This document shows, piece by piece, positions 1 through 8,118 of a stretch of 14,958 nt of DNA. The translations under genes and the position numbers were made by a program. This DNA comes from Bacteroidetes bacterium UBA7688 (GTDB taxonomy: Bacteria; Bacteroidota; Bacteroidia; Chitinophagales; Chitinophagaceae): positions 1 through 14,958 of the forward strand of contig DLGS01000254.1 of the NCBI GenBank assembly GCA_002482815.1. The letters run 5' to 3'. A model generated the notes under the pieces. The model was not told the origin of the DNA. It made no database searches and saw only the letters and a program-made list of their open reading frames with translations. Within the stretch, counting starts at the first letter, position 1, and each line of letters opens with the position of its first letter.

Positions 1-1517
1 CCATACCAGATCCGAATGGTCAGGATATCAGCAGTCTTTACATGGATGATGGTTATTTGTATTTCCGTATTGACCCGGTTGAAACTTCAGTAGATGTGGA
101 TACCATTAATTATGAAATCAGAATTACAGAAGGTGCGCAAGCCACCATTAATAACGTAACCATTGAAGGAAATGACCGCACCAATGAGCGGGTTATCCGC
201 AGGGAAATTGTTACTTATCCCGGCAGTAAATTCAGTCGTGCGGACATCATGATGACCACCCGAAGAATTGCCGCTCTGGGCTTTTTCAACCCTGAAAAAA
301 CAATTCCAACGCCAAAACCACGCCCTGATGGAACGGTGGATATCAATTATTCAGTTGAAGAGAAATCAAGTGATCAATTGCAAATGTCTATGGGCTTTGG
401 TGGTGGTGTAAGCTTCTATGGTCAGATTGGGGTTACGTTTAATAACTTTTCGCTGCGCAATATGTTCAAACCACGCTTGTGGGATCCATTGCCTGTAGGT
501 GACGGACAACGTTTTGCGGTAAACTATTCTTCAAATGGTGTTACCTACAATTCGTTAAACGTTTCGCTGACAGAACCATGGCTTGGCGGTAAAAAACCAA
601 ACTCGCTGACCACTAACTTCATCTACAGTAAATATTCTCAATCGCTGGCTGATGGTTCCAAATCTTTTATTAAAGTTTTTGGCGGTGGTATGACATTGAG
701 CAAAAGGGTAAAATGGCCTGATGAAAACTTTGTATTGAGTTATGGTGTAAACTATCAGAATTATCAATTGCAGAAGTATTCCGGATTGATCTCCGATTTC
801 ACTGATGGTTATAGTAATAACCTGTTCTTTAAAGTTGCCATTCAGCGATATACTTTAGATCAGCCAACATATCCGCGCAGTGGTTCTGATATCAGCTTCA
901 GCTTCCAGTTTACACCTCCATACAGTTCATTCAACGGAACTGACTACGCAACTGTTGGTCAGGCACAAAAGTATAAATGGATAGAATACCACAAATACCG
1001 TTTTAAAGCCGACTGGTATAAAACCATTGTTGGAAATATGGTATTCAAATTCTCAGCTAAAATGGGCTTCCTGGGATACTACAATCCGGATATTGGTTTG
1101 TCTCCTTTTGAACGCTTCCAATTGGGTGGTGACGGTCTTTCAGGTCAAAACTTCTTTATCGGACGTGATGTTATTTCGCAACGCGGATATGATGTTTATG
1201 CATCAAGTGCTACCATCTTTAATAAATATGTAGCTGAACTTCGCTATCCATTTTCTCTTAGCCCTACAACGACTATTTATGGCTTGGTATTTGCAGACGC
1301 AGCTAACGCCTGGAATAATTTCAGCAGCTTTAATCCGACCAGATTAAACCGCGATGTTGGTGTTGGTATCCGTTTATTCCTGCCAATGTTTGGCTTGCTC
1401 GGACTTGATTATGGTATTGGATTGGACAGATATCAGTTTAACCCGAACGGCACCGGCAAAACAAGCCTGAAGGATATGTCAAAGATTACCTTCATGCTGG
1501 GCTTCGAGCCGGAATAA
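1..1517 (+). CDS. bamA: BamA, outer membrane protein assembly factor (3' part; 5' end outside window)
   Basis: This is the central subunit of the BAM complex, which folds and inserts beta-barrel proteins into the outer membrane. The reading frame is open from base 3, so the gene starts upstream of the window. The visible part begins in a POTRA domain (YMDDGYLYFRIDP, about bases 39-77). A last POTRA domain follows (INNVTIEGNDRTNERVIRRE, then GFFNPEKT), and from about base 370 a long stretch of alternating aromatic and polar strands typical of the 16-strand barrel. RGY at 1182-1190 (ISQRGYDVY) corresponds to the conserved RGF/RGY of barrel loop 6. The final strand is ITFMLGF followed by EPE, so the protein does not end on the terminal Phe usual in proteobacteria. 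Two Skp chaperone genes follow on the same strand, as is common in Bacteroidota. The family assignment is secure; the N-terminal POTRA domains cannot be seen. Confidence 0.95.
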   Translation, partial: IPDPNGQDISSLYMDDGYLYFRIDPVETSVDVDTINYEIRITEGAQATINNVTIEGNDRTNERVIRREIVTYPGSKFSRADIMMTTRRIAALGFFNPEKTIPTPKPRPDGTVDINYSVEEKSSDQLQMSMGFGGGVSFYGQIGVTFNNFSLRNMFKPRLWDPLPVGDGQRFAVNYSSNGVTYNSLNVSLTEPWLGGKKPNSLTTNFIYSKYSQSLADGSKSFIKVFGGGMTLSKRVKWPDENFVLSYGVNYQNYQLQKYSGLISDFTDGYSNNLFFKVAIQRYTLDQPTYPRSGSDISFSFQFTPPYSSFNGTDYATVGQAQKYKWIEYHKYRFKADWYKTIVGNMVFKFSAKMGFLGYYNPDIGLSPFERFQLGGDGLSGQNFFIGRDVISQRGYDVYASSATIFNKYVAELRYPFSLSPTTTIYGLVFADAANAWNNFSSFNPTRLNRDVGVGIRLFLPMFGLLGLDYGIGLDRYQFNPNGTGKTSLKDMSKITFMLGFEPE

Positions 1518-1619
1518 GATTGCGATATTTATGTTAATATAAACTGCAGACTTAAACTTAAACAAGCAGACATTGTCTGAAACGGGAATTAGTCATTATT
1601 CACTATTTAAATAAAAGCA

Positions 1620-2135
1620 ATGAAAAAAGTAATCATTCCGATTTTATTCTTATTGTGCAGTGCATTTGGTGTATCCGCACAGAAATATTGCATCATTGAT
1701 TCCAAATATATTCTGGAAAAAGTTCCGGATTATAAAACAGCACAAACCCAATTGGATGTCTTTTCCAAAAACTGGCAAACTGAGGTTGATGAAAAGATGA
1801 AAGAGGTGGATAGAATGTACAAAAGCTATCAGGCTGAGCGTGCAATGCTGAATGATGATATGCGCAAAAAACGGGAAGATGAAATCATGAGCAAAGAAAA
1901 AGCCGCAAAAGATTTACAAAAGCAATATTTTGGTTATGAAGGAGATTTGTTTAAAAAACGTCAGGAACTCGTAAAGCCTGTTCAGGACAAAGTTTATACC
2001 GCCGTACAGAAAATGGCAGTTGCCCGCGGATATGATATCGTATTAGACAAAGCGGGTGGAGTTACAATGTTTTACGCTGATCCAAAACTCGACCGCAGTG
2101 ATGATGTGTTAAAATCTCTCGGTATTGTAAAATAA
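1620..2135 (+). CDS. OmpH/Skp family periplasmic chaperone (first copy)
   Basis: A 171-residue protein of the OmpH/Skp family, which keeps unfolded outer membrane proteins soluble in the periplasm and hands them to BamA. It has a signal peptide (MKK, hydrophobic run IIPILFLLCSAFG, probable cleavage after VSA). A short beta segment follows (KYCIIDSKYILEKVPDY), then a long Lys/Glu-rich helical stretch at about residues 40-125 that should form the coiled-coil arms, and a C-terminal beta segment (YDIVLDKAGGVTMFYA). The length is close to that of E. coli Skp (161 residues). It starts 102 bp after bamA stops, with no terminator between them, so co-transcription is likely. No Shine-Dalgarno sequence is visible. 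It is more divergent at the N-terminal motif (CIIDSKYILEKVP) than the next copy. I give no symbol because the two copies cannot be told apart as the skp orthologue. Confidence 0.9.
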   Translation: MKKVIIPILFLLCSAFGVSAQKYCIIDSKYILEKVPDYKTAQTQLDVFSKNWQTEVDEKMKEVDRMYKSYQAERAMLNDDMRKKREDEIMSKEKAAKDLQKQYFGYEGDLFKKRQELVKPVQDKVYTAVQKMAVARGYDIVLDKAGGVTMFYADPKLDRSDDVLKSLGIVK

Positions 2136-2204
2136 AAACTACCGATCTTACCTAATTATTGATATTTTCGCAATTCTTAAATTAAAACTTACATACAAAT
2201 TCTA

Positions 2205-2711
2205 ATGAAAAAAATCATTCTTTTAGTTGCCTGCTCATTTGCATTATTTGCTACTACCAAAGCTCAATCTTTAAAAATTGGTCACATTAACTCTCAGGAA
2301 CTTTTGAGCTTGATGCCTGAAGTGAAAAAAGCAGATGCAGATTTGAAAACTTATGCCAAATCTTTTGAAGATCAATTGGAAACAATGAGCAAAGAATACC
2401 AAAAGAAAATGGGCGATTATCAGGCACAGGAAAAAACGATGACTGATGCAGTGAAAGAAGTAAAACAAAAAGAAATCACTGATTTGGGCGCTCGCATCGA
2501 ATCAACACAGAAAAGTGCAGAAGAGAAAGTAGTTACTAAAAAGCAAGAGCTGTTCAAGCCAATTCTTGATAAAGCTGAAAAAGCAATCAAAGATGTAGCT
2601 AAAGAAAAAGCAATTGATTATGTTTTTGACGTTTCTACCGGTTCAGTTTTGGTTACACGTGATGCTGACAATATGTTACCTGCTGTAAAAACTAAATTAG
2701 GCATACTTTAA
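2205..2711 (+). CDS. OmpH/Skp family periplasmic chaperone (second copy)
   Basis: A 168-residue OmpH/Skp protein encoded 69 bp after the first copy. The signal peptide is MKKIILLVACSFALFATTKA, with cleavage before QSLKIG. The mature start IGHINSQELLSLMPEVKKAD is very close to the common family opening. A long charged helical region follows (about residues 45-125, rich in Lys, Glu and Gln), then the C-terminal strand IDYVFDVSTGSVLVT. Its probable partners are BamA, encoded upstream, and the unfolded outer membrane proteins it delivers. A strong hairpin terminator 20 bases after the stop ends the unit. The two copies are clearly related but far from identical, so this looks like an old duplication kept by selection rather than a recent one. 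Confidence 0.92.
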   Translation: MKKIILLVACSFALFATTKAQSLKIGHINSQELLSLMPEVKKADADLKTYAKSFEDQLETMSKEYQKKMGDYQAQEKTMTDAVKEVKQKEITDLGARIESTQKSAEEKVVTKKQELFKPILDKAEKAIKDVAKEKAIDYVFDVSTGSVLVTRDADNMLPAVKTKLGIL

Positions 2712-2730
2712 TTTAAAAAGATTGTAATGA

Positions 2731-2764
2731 AAATCCCCGGTAGATATTCTATCGGGGATTTTTT
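2731..2764. terminator. Bidirectional intrinsic terminator between the bamA-skp-skp unit and the glycosyltransferase gene
   Basis: The arms 2731-2744 and 2748-2761 pair over 14 positions (AAATCCCCG with CGGGGATTT, one G-T pair, then TAGA with TCTA) around a 3-base loop. Six Ts run at 2759-2764 on the plus strand. On the minus strand the hairpin is followed by TTTTCATT, so it can also stop transcription of the convergent gene that ends at 2807. Confidence 0.9.
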
Positions 2765-2806
2765 AATTTATATCAGATGAAACCAGTGTTTCATTTTGAA
2801 GTAAAT

Positions 2807-3994
2807 TTATTTTGAAACGGTAAAGGTTTGAAAATATGCTTCGAGTTGGCTTGCAATAATATCCCAGCTGAATTTGTTTTGAATGACAGCAACGCCCTGC
2901 TCGCCAACCTTTTTGCGCATCTCTTCAGAACTAAGCAGGTCTATAATACTTTGTGCAAATTCTTCCGGATTTGTTTGCATTATCGCACCTTCCCCACTAT
3001 CGATACCAAGACCTGCAAAACCAATATTCGAACAAACTACCGGTACACCCATTGCCATTGCCTCCAATACTTTATTCTGGGTCCCTGCACCAAATCGTAG
3101 CGGAGCAACGACAATACTGGCTTCATTATACTTATCGGCAAGATTCGGAATAAAACCGGTTACTTTAATTTTTTCATTCGCCAAATCTGTCACTTTCGGA
3201 ACAGGTCTTTGTCCGGCGATGACAAATTGTACAGCTGGAAATTGCTGTTGAACAATCGGAAATATTGTTTCTGTAAAATAGATTACAGCGTCAATATTCG
3301 GACCATAATCCATATTGCCGGTAAACAGGAGGGTAGTATTATGACTATAGTCGTGAGGGCGCGGAAAAAAATTACCGGTATCGACTCCATTAGGTAAAAG
3401 AGAAATATTATTCAGACTGTGCTCCCTTTCTAAGTATGATTTGTCTTCAGCAGAACACACAAGAGAAAGGTTATATTTTGCTAAAATTTGCTCATATTTA
3501 TATACCCTTCGCTGCTCCAGATTTTCAAAGAATCGAAGAATAGGATTTTTTGTATTTGCCTGTTTTCTTTGCCAATACAGAGAAAATGCGTCCGGTAAAT
3601 CCAGGATACGGGGGACACCTGAAATGTTTTCAAAATACTGTGCCATTCGCAGGTGCTGAACATGCACGACATCGAATTGCTCTTTGGCAAGAAGATTATT
3701 TACTGCTGCAGTCATTGCCCTGCTGCGGAAATAATGCACCTGAAAAGGAACTTTGCCAAAAACTCCTGCAACACAATTCAGAGCCGATTTCCATTTTGGC
3801 AAACCAATAAACTGAACGCTGGCAAATATTTTTTTTAATTCATCTGCAAAAGTCCAGTCCTCCTCATTTTGCGCAAAGGTGAGTAAGTGCAATTCATGAT
3901 GCGGGTACAGCCTCTTGGCAAGATTGAAAATCTTGAGTTTATCACCTCTGAAAGGAGGATAGGGTACGCGGTTGGCCAGAAATAAAATCTTCAA
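2807..3994 (-). CDS. Glycosyltransferase, GT4/group 1 type (sugar transferase, TIGR03087-like)
   Basis: A 395-residue GT-B fold glycosyltransferase, presumably cytoplasmic or membrane-associated, moving a sugar from a nucleotide-sugar donor onto a surface polysaccharide or lipid-linked acceptor. The acceptor cannot be read from the sequence. The N-terminal domain opens with ILFLANRVPYPPFRGDKLK (residues 3-21), characteristic of the sugar transferases linked to PEP-CTERM/EpsH exopolysaccharide systems. LLPNGVD lies at 199-205 and LLFTGNMDYGPNIDAV at 222-237. The C-terminal donor site is APLRFGAGTQNKVLEAMAMG (297-316), with the E-x7-E type acidic residue in KVLEAM. The start is TTG at 3994: no ATG lies between the upstream in-frame stop (4043-4045) and this point, and the first internal ATG would remove over 90 conserved residues. 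It lies 44 bp downstream of ribBA and is probably co-transcribed with it. No other polysaccharide genes are nearby. Confidence 0.85.
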   Translation of the reverse strand: MKILFLANRVPYPPFRGDKLKIFNLAKRLYPHHELHLLTFAQNEEDWTFADELKKIFASVQFIGLPKWKSALNCVAGVFGKVPFQVHYFRSRAMTAAVNNLLAKEQFDVVHVQHLRMAQYFENISGVPRILDLPDAFSLYWQRKQANTKNPILRFFENLEQRRVYKYEQILAKYNLSLVCSAEDKSYLEREHSLNNISLLPNGVDTGNFFPRPHDYSHNTTLLFTGNMDYGPNIDAVIYFTETIFPIVQQQFPAVQFVIAGQRPVPKVTDLANEKIKVTGFIPNLADKYNEASIVVAPLRFGAGTQNKVLEAMAMGVPVVCSNIGFAGLGIDSGEGAIMQTNPEEFAQSIIDLLSSEEMRKKVGEQGVAVIQNKFSWDIIASQLEAYFQTFTVSK

Positions 3995-4038
3995 AACAGG
4001 ATAAGTGCAGATATGTGGACAAATTAAAGCAAAAAAAC

Positions 4039-5238
4039 TTACTTCATAATTTCGTGTCCGAGTTTATCACGTTTTGTTTTCAAATAAAATTCATTGTGCG
4101 GGTTTGAGGCAATTTCAATTGCAACATTTTCCACAATTTCCAATCCATAACCCAATAAACCGGCGCGTTTGCGGGGATTATTGCTGATCAGGCGAATTTT
4201 GGAAACGCCTAAATGACGCAAAATCTGTGCTCCTACACCGTAATCACGTTCGTCATTTTTAAATCCAAGTGCAAGGTTTGCTTCTACAGTATCTTTTCCT
4301 TCTTCCTGAAGCTTGTATGCTTTCAGTTTGTTAGCCAGTCCGATTCCTCTTCCTTCCTGGTTCATATAAATAACTACACCTTTACCTTCAGCATTCACCA
4401 TTTTCATAGCAGCTTCCAGCTGGTCACCACAATCGCAACGCAGTGAATGAAGAACGTCTCCGGTCACACAAGAACTATGCATGCGCACCAAAACGGGCTC
4501 ATCTTTTTCCCAGGTTCCTTTTATCAACGCAAGGTGTTGCTCACCTGAATTCTTTTGTTTGAAATCCACGAGTTTGAAGTCACCAAATTTGGTCGGCATT
4601 TCAACACGCACTATTTCCTCAACAAGGCTTTCTTTTTCTAATCTGTATTCGATCAGGTCTTTTATGGAAATGATTTTCAAATCAAATTTTTGAGCAATTT
4701 CCATCAACTCTGGCATGCGCGCCATAGTGCCGTCATCGTTCATAATCTCTACCAGAACACCTGCAGGTTCATGTCCTGCAAGAATAGCTAAATCCACCGT
4801 AGCTTCTGTATGTCCGGAGCGGCGCAAAACACCTTCAGGGCGGGCACGCAATGGGAAAATATGACCTGGTCTTCCCAACTCTTCGGGCTTAGTGTCCGGA
4901 TTAATCAGGGCCTGAACAGTTTTTGAACGATCCTGAGCAGAAATACCAGTGGTACAACCATGTCCAATTAAATCTACCGATACGGTAAAAGGTGTTTGGT
5001 GTAAAACGGTATTATTTTCCACCATCAGGTTCAGGTTCAGTTCGTCACAACGCTGTGCTGTAATCGGTGCGCAAATTAATCCGCGGCCAAATTTTGACAT
5101 GAAATTGATAATTTCAGGAGTGGCGTTACGGGCTGTGGTGACAAAATCGCCTTCATTTTCACGGTCTTCATCATCTACAACGATTAAAAGTTTTCCGTTT
5201 TTAAGGTCTTCTATTGCGGATTCTATAGTGTTCAGCAT
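4039..5238 (-). CDS. ribBA: Bifunctional 3,4-dihydroxy-2-butanone-4-phosphate synthase / GTP cyclohydrolase II
   Basis: A 399-residue fusion that makes both precursors of riboflavin. The N-terminal RibB half (about 1-205) converts ribulose 5-phosphate to dihydroxybutanone phosphate. The C-terminal RibA half (about 206-399) opens the GTP ring to diaminohydroxyphosphoribosylaminopyrimidine. RibB shows the acidic metal loop DDEDRENEGDF (22-32), GHGCTTGIS (92-100) and SGHTEATVDLA (141-151). RibA shows the three zinc cysteines C257, C268 and C270 in CVTGDVLHSLRCDC, then NQEGRGIGL (293-301), ERDYGVGAQIL (330-340) and SNNPRK (352-357). All key residues are present and the length is standard, so both activities are expected. 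The ATG at 5238 directly precedes the conserved N-terminus. A good Bacteroidota promoter lies just upstream (5271-5304) and predicts a leader of only about 26 bases, too short for an FMN riboswitch. Confidence 0.97.
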   Translation of the reverse strand: MLNTIESAIEDLKNGKLLIVVDDEDRENEGDFVTTARNATPEIINFMSKFGRGLICAPITAQRCDELNLNLMVENNTVLHQTPFTVSVDLIGHGCTTGISAQDRSKTVQALINPDTKPEELGRPGHIFPLRARPEGVLRRSGHTEATVDLAILAGHEPAGVLVEIMNDDGTMARMPELMEIAQKFDLKIISIKDLIEYRLEKESLVEEIVRVEMPTKFGDFKLVDFKQKNSGEQHLALIKGTWEKDEPVLVRMHSSCVTGDVLHSLRCDCGDQLEAAMKMVNAEGKGVVIYMNQEGRGIGLANKLKAYKLQEEGKDTVEANLALGFKNDERDYGVGAQILRHLGVSKIRLISNNPRKRAGLLGYGLEIVENVAIEIASNPHNEFYLKTKRDKLGHEIMK

Positions 5239-5270
5239 TCGTCTGTTTGCAAATATTTATTTTGCTTGCG

Positions 5271-5304
5271 CAAAGGTAATCTACCAGACTGATAATTTGC
5301 CAAA
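5271..5304 (-). promoter_or_regulatory. Candidate Bacteroidota promoter for ribBA
   Basis: Read on the minus strand, TTTG (5301-5304) is followed after 22 bases by TACCTTTG (5271-5278), an exact match to the Bacteroidota -7 element TAnnTTTG. Transcription would start near 5264, giving a leader of roughly 26 bases. The spacer is at the long end of the usual range. Confidence 0.55.
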
Positions 5305-5417
5305 GGAAAATGACATAAAAGGTTAATTCAAATTTATAGAAAATTAAAAAGATATAATTCGTCACATCGGCAATTTTTTAATAGCTTAAAACTTCTGAAA
5401 TAAATATTGCATTGGAG

Positions 5418-5447
5418 ATTGTGAATTCAATTTAACAACTAATTTTG
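5418..5447 (+). promoter_or_regulatory. Candidate Bacteroidota promoter for kup
   Basis: ATTG (5418-5421) is followed after 18 bases by TAATTTTG (5440-5447), an exact match to TAnnTTTG. The expected transcript start is near 5454, about 30 bases before the GTG start codon. With the opposed ribBA promoter it accounts for the signals seen in the 246-base gap 5239-5484. The rest of that gap is AT-rich, and I see nothing in it except an 11-base direct repeat. Confidence 0.5.
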
Positions 5448-5484
5448 CCTTCGCCTTTTAATAAAATCGAAAGGTTAATTTTCT

Positions 5485-7437
5485 GTGAGTAAAAATGCAA
5501 ATAAGGTTTCTGGTGCCGGCCTGCTCATTGCCCTGGGTATTATTTTCGGAGATATAGGTACCTCCCCGTTATATGTGTTCAATGCCATTTGCGATGGTAA
5601 AACAATTGAGGAATTACTGATTATCGGCAGTTTGTCCTGCGTTATCTGGACACTGACTTTACAAACCACAATCAAATACGTTTCATTAACACTGCGTGCA
5701 GATAATAAAGGTGAAGGTGGAATTTTTTCGCTCTATGCTTTGGTACGAAGACATGGAAAATGGGCGGTTATCCTGGCTATGATTGGCGGTGCGGCTTTGC
5801 TGGCGGATGGAATGATTACTCCACCTATTTCCATTACATCTGCGGTAGAAGGTTTGCGCAATATTCCCAGCTTGCAATTTTTACCCGATGGCATTATTGT
5901 ACGTATCGTTCTGGTTATTCTTTCCGGCCTGTTTATCTTCCAGCAATTTGGTACTGCATGGATTGGTAAAATGTTCGGGCCGATTATGTTCATCTGGTTT
6001 GTAATGCTGGGCACTTTAGGTTTGGCAAATATCAGCATGGATTGGAGCATTCTCAAGGCTTTTAATCCTTATTATGCCATTCAATTATTAACCCAATATC
6101 CCAGTGGTTTCTGGATTCTGGGCGCTGTGTTTTTATGTACTACCGGAGCGGAAGCCTTGTATTCCGACCTTGGGCATTGCGGCCGGGGAAATATCCGTAT
6201 TTCCTGGATTTTTGTAAAGCTTTGTTTGGTGCTGAATTATCTTGGCCAGGGCGCGTATTTACTTACACATCATGGTGATGTCTGGAGTTCGGCTCAGTCC
6301 AATCCTTTCTATGCTATCGTGCCGGATTGGTTTCTTCCCTTCAGTATCATTATTGCTACGATGGCAGCTATTATTGCCAGCCAGGCTTTGATTTCCGGTT
6401 CATTCACCCTTATCAGTGAAGCGGTAAAACTGAATCTCTGGCCAAAAATGCGTATTCTTTATCCTACAGCCGAAAAAGGACAATCGTATATTCCGGGAAT
6501 TAATTTACTGCTTTTTGTTGGGTGTGTGCTGATGGTATGGGTTTTTGGAAAGTCGGCTAATATGGAAGCTGCCTATGGATTAGCAATTACCATTTGCATG
6601 ATAATGACATCCATTTTATTTGCTTATTACATGTTTATTCATCGGGTAAATACGATTGCAATTGCTGGTTACCTGCTTGTTTTTCTGGCTATTGAATTTT
6701 CGTTTTTGATTGCCAACCTCAAGAAATTTCCGCACGGTGGTTATGTTACACTGATTGTAGCGGGTTTATTATTCCTTTGCATGTTTGTCTGGTATCGCTC
6801 GCGCAAAATCAAAAATCGTTATGTTGAATTTGTTCGTCTGGATGATTATGTAGGTATTCTGCAGGAATTGAGCAATGATAAATCAATACCAAAATACTCG
6901 ACCCACCTGGTATATCTGACCAGTGCCGACAACCCAAAGGAAATTGAACACAAAATTATTTATTCCATTCTTATCCGTAAGCCAAAGCGTGCAGATATTT
7001 ATTGGTTTGTACACGTTAATGTGATGGATGATCCTTACACGATGGAATATTCCGTACATACGGTCATTCCGAATGAAATTATCAGGATTGAGTTCAGGCT
7101 TGGATTCCGGGTTGATCAGCGCATTCAGATGATGTTCCGCAAGGTGGTGGAAGATATGGTGAACAACAAGGAAGTAAATATTGTAAGCCGTTATGAATCC
7201 TTGAGCAAAAACAATGTAAAAGGAGATTTCAGGTTTATTGTGATTGAAAAATTCCTTTCGCTGGAAAATGAATTGCCATTGTATGAGCGTCTGATTATGA
7301 GAGGCTATTTCTTCCTGAAAAAATACAGTTTATCTGAGGAAAGAGGCTTTGGTCTTGATCCATCAGATGTAACACTGGAGAAATTCCCCTTAATCATCAA
7401 ACCGTCAAGTTTCTCAAAAATGATTAGAAAAGATTAA
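5485..7437 (+). CDS. kup: Kup/HAK/KT family low-affinity potassium transporter
   Basis: A 650-residue inner membrane potassium uptake protein of the Kup family, believed to work by K+/H+ symport. The family signature ALGIIFGDIGTSPLY lies at residues 16-30. About 12 hydrophobic segments follow to about residue 445, including GEGGIFSLYALVRR, GAEALYSDLGHCG and SQALISGSFTLI, all typical of the family. From about residue 450 (WYRSRKIKNRYV) a soluble cytoplasmic domain continues to the end. The start codon is GTG at 5485: the nearest in-frame stop upstream is at 5476-5478 and no ATG is available before the signature. AAAGG at 5470-5474 gives a modest Shine-Dalgarno sequence, which may matter for this weak start. 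The gene appears to be transcribed alone, with its own promoter and a strong terminator. Confidence 0.96.
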   Translation: MSKNANKVSGAGLLIALGIIFGDIGTSPLYVFNAICDGKTIEELLIIGSLSCVIWTLTLQTTIKYVSLTLRADNKGEGGIFSLYALVRRHGKWAVILAMIGGAALLADGMITPPISITSAVEGLRNIPSLQFLPDGIIVRIVLVILSGLFIFQQFGTAWIGKMFGPIMFIWFVMLGTLGLANISMDWSILKAFNPYYAIQLLTQYPSGFWILGAVFLCTTGAEALYSDLGHCGRGNIRISWIFVKLCLVLNYLGQGAYLLTHHGDVWSSAQSNPFYAIVPDWFLPFSIIIATMAAIIASQALISGSFTLISEAVKLNLWPKMRILYPTAEKGQSYIPGINLLLFVGCVLMVWVFGKSANMEAAYGLAITICMIMTSILFAYYMFIHRVNTIAIAGYLLVFLAIEFSFLIANLKKFPHGGYVTLIVAGLLFLCMFVWYRSRKIKNRYVEFVRLDDYVGILQELSNDKSIPKYSTHLVYLTSADNPKEIEHKIIYSILIRKPKRADIYWFVHVNVMDDPYTMEYSVHTVIPNEIIRIEFRLGFRVDQRIQMMFRKVVEDMVNNKEVNIVSRYESLSKNNVKGDFRFIVIEKFLSLENELPLYERLIMRGYFFLKKYSLSEERGFGLDPSDVTLEKFPLIIKPSSFSKMIRKD

Positions 7438-7454
7438 AGCATTTTCAATTTCAG

Positions 7455-7490
7455 TTAAAAAGGACATTCCAATCGGATTGTCCTTTTTAA
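7455..7490 (+). terminator. Intrinsic terminator after kup
   Basis: A 12-base perfect inverted repeat: TTAAAAAGGACA (7455-7466) pairs with TGTCCTTTTTAA (7479-7490). The stem continues with TCC/GGA beyond one T-T mismatch, around the loop AATC. The symmetric A and T runs mean it could act on either strand. It lies 17 bases after the kup stop. Confidence 0.85.
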
Positions 7491-7564
7491 ATTTAAGCCA
7501 TTTTGTCGCTTGAAAAGATATAAAACCGGCAATATTGTCACCTTTAAGCAGTAAATCCTGATAC

Positions 7565-7593
7565 TTTGTCGTTTTTTTTAGTTTGGTATTTTG
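7565..7593 (+). promoter_or_regulatory. Weak promoter candidate for the small heat-shock gene
   Basis: TTTG (7565-7568) is followed after 18 bases by TATTTTG (7587-7593), which is one base short of TAnnTTTG. It would give a leader of about 46 bases. No CIRCE element and no other recognised heat-shock operator is visible in 7491-7646, so how the gene is induced is not shown by the sequence. Confidence 0.25.
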
Positions 7594-7646
7594 TTTGAAG
7601 TATATCGGTAAACAACAAAATAATTAAAAACTAAAATTTAGCAACT

Positions 7647-8072
7647 ATGTACAAAGTAAGAATGCCTCAGGGAACAGTTCAGTTTGGTAATCTTTTAGAA
7701 GGATTATTCAACAATGATTTCAAAAACGGTGAATTTGCAAACACGCATTCAGCCTCGGTTAATATCCGCGAAAATGCTGATCAATACGAAATGCAATTAA
7801 TAGCACCAGGATTGAAAAAAGAAGATTTTAAAATTAGTGTTGAAAAAAACACATTTACTGTTTCTTTTGACCAAAAAGAAGAAGCAAAAGAAGAAAGTGA
7901 AAAATGGATTCGTCAGGAATTTAAACTTCGCTCTTTCAAACGCAGTTTTACCTTAAATGACAAAGTCGATGTTGCAGCGATTAACGCAACTTATGACAAT
8001 GGAATTTTGACCGTTAGCCTGCCTAAAAAAGAGAAAGAAGAACCAAAAACAGTTTCAATCGCTGTGCAATAA
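7647..8072 (+). CDS. Hsp20/alpha-crystallin family small heat-shock protein
   Basis: A 141-residue ATP-independent holdase that forms oligomers and binds unfolding cytoplasmic proteins. A short N-terminal arm (about 1-33) is followed by the alpha-crystallin domain from about residue 34: VNIRENADQYEMQLIAPGLK, KEDFKISVEKNTFTVS, then the family hallmark ATYDNGILTVSLPKK (an A-x-x-x-N-G-[IV]-L motif). A short C-terminal tail (VSIAVQ) offers the I/V-x-I/V anchor used in oligomer assembly. No signal peptide is present. The gene stands alone between the kup terminator and its own terminator, so it is probably controlled individually. Length and domain order are standard for bacterial class A/B sHsps. 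Confidence 0.94.
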   Translation: MYKVRMPQGTVQFGNLLEGLFNNDFKNGEFANTHSASVNIRENADQYEMQLIAPGLKKEDFKISVEKNTFTVSFDQKEEAKEESEKWIRQEFKLRSFKRSFTLNDKVDVAAINATYDNGILTVSLPKKEKEEPKTVSIAVQ

Positions 8073-8118
8073 GGTGTAGTTAGTTTTAGATGAATAGTGG
8101 TGTAGCAGATGATGCGGA

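Noticed and set aside
2828..3251. Plus-strand open frames opposite the glycosyltransferase
   Set aside because: They lie wholly antisense to a gene with clear family motifs and their translations show no domain or signal peptide.
7491..7646. Possible heat-shock operator (CIRCE) or sigma-54 site before the small heat-shock gene
   Set aside because: No TTAGCACTC/GAGTGCTAA inverted repeat and no GG-N10-GC element is present.
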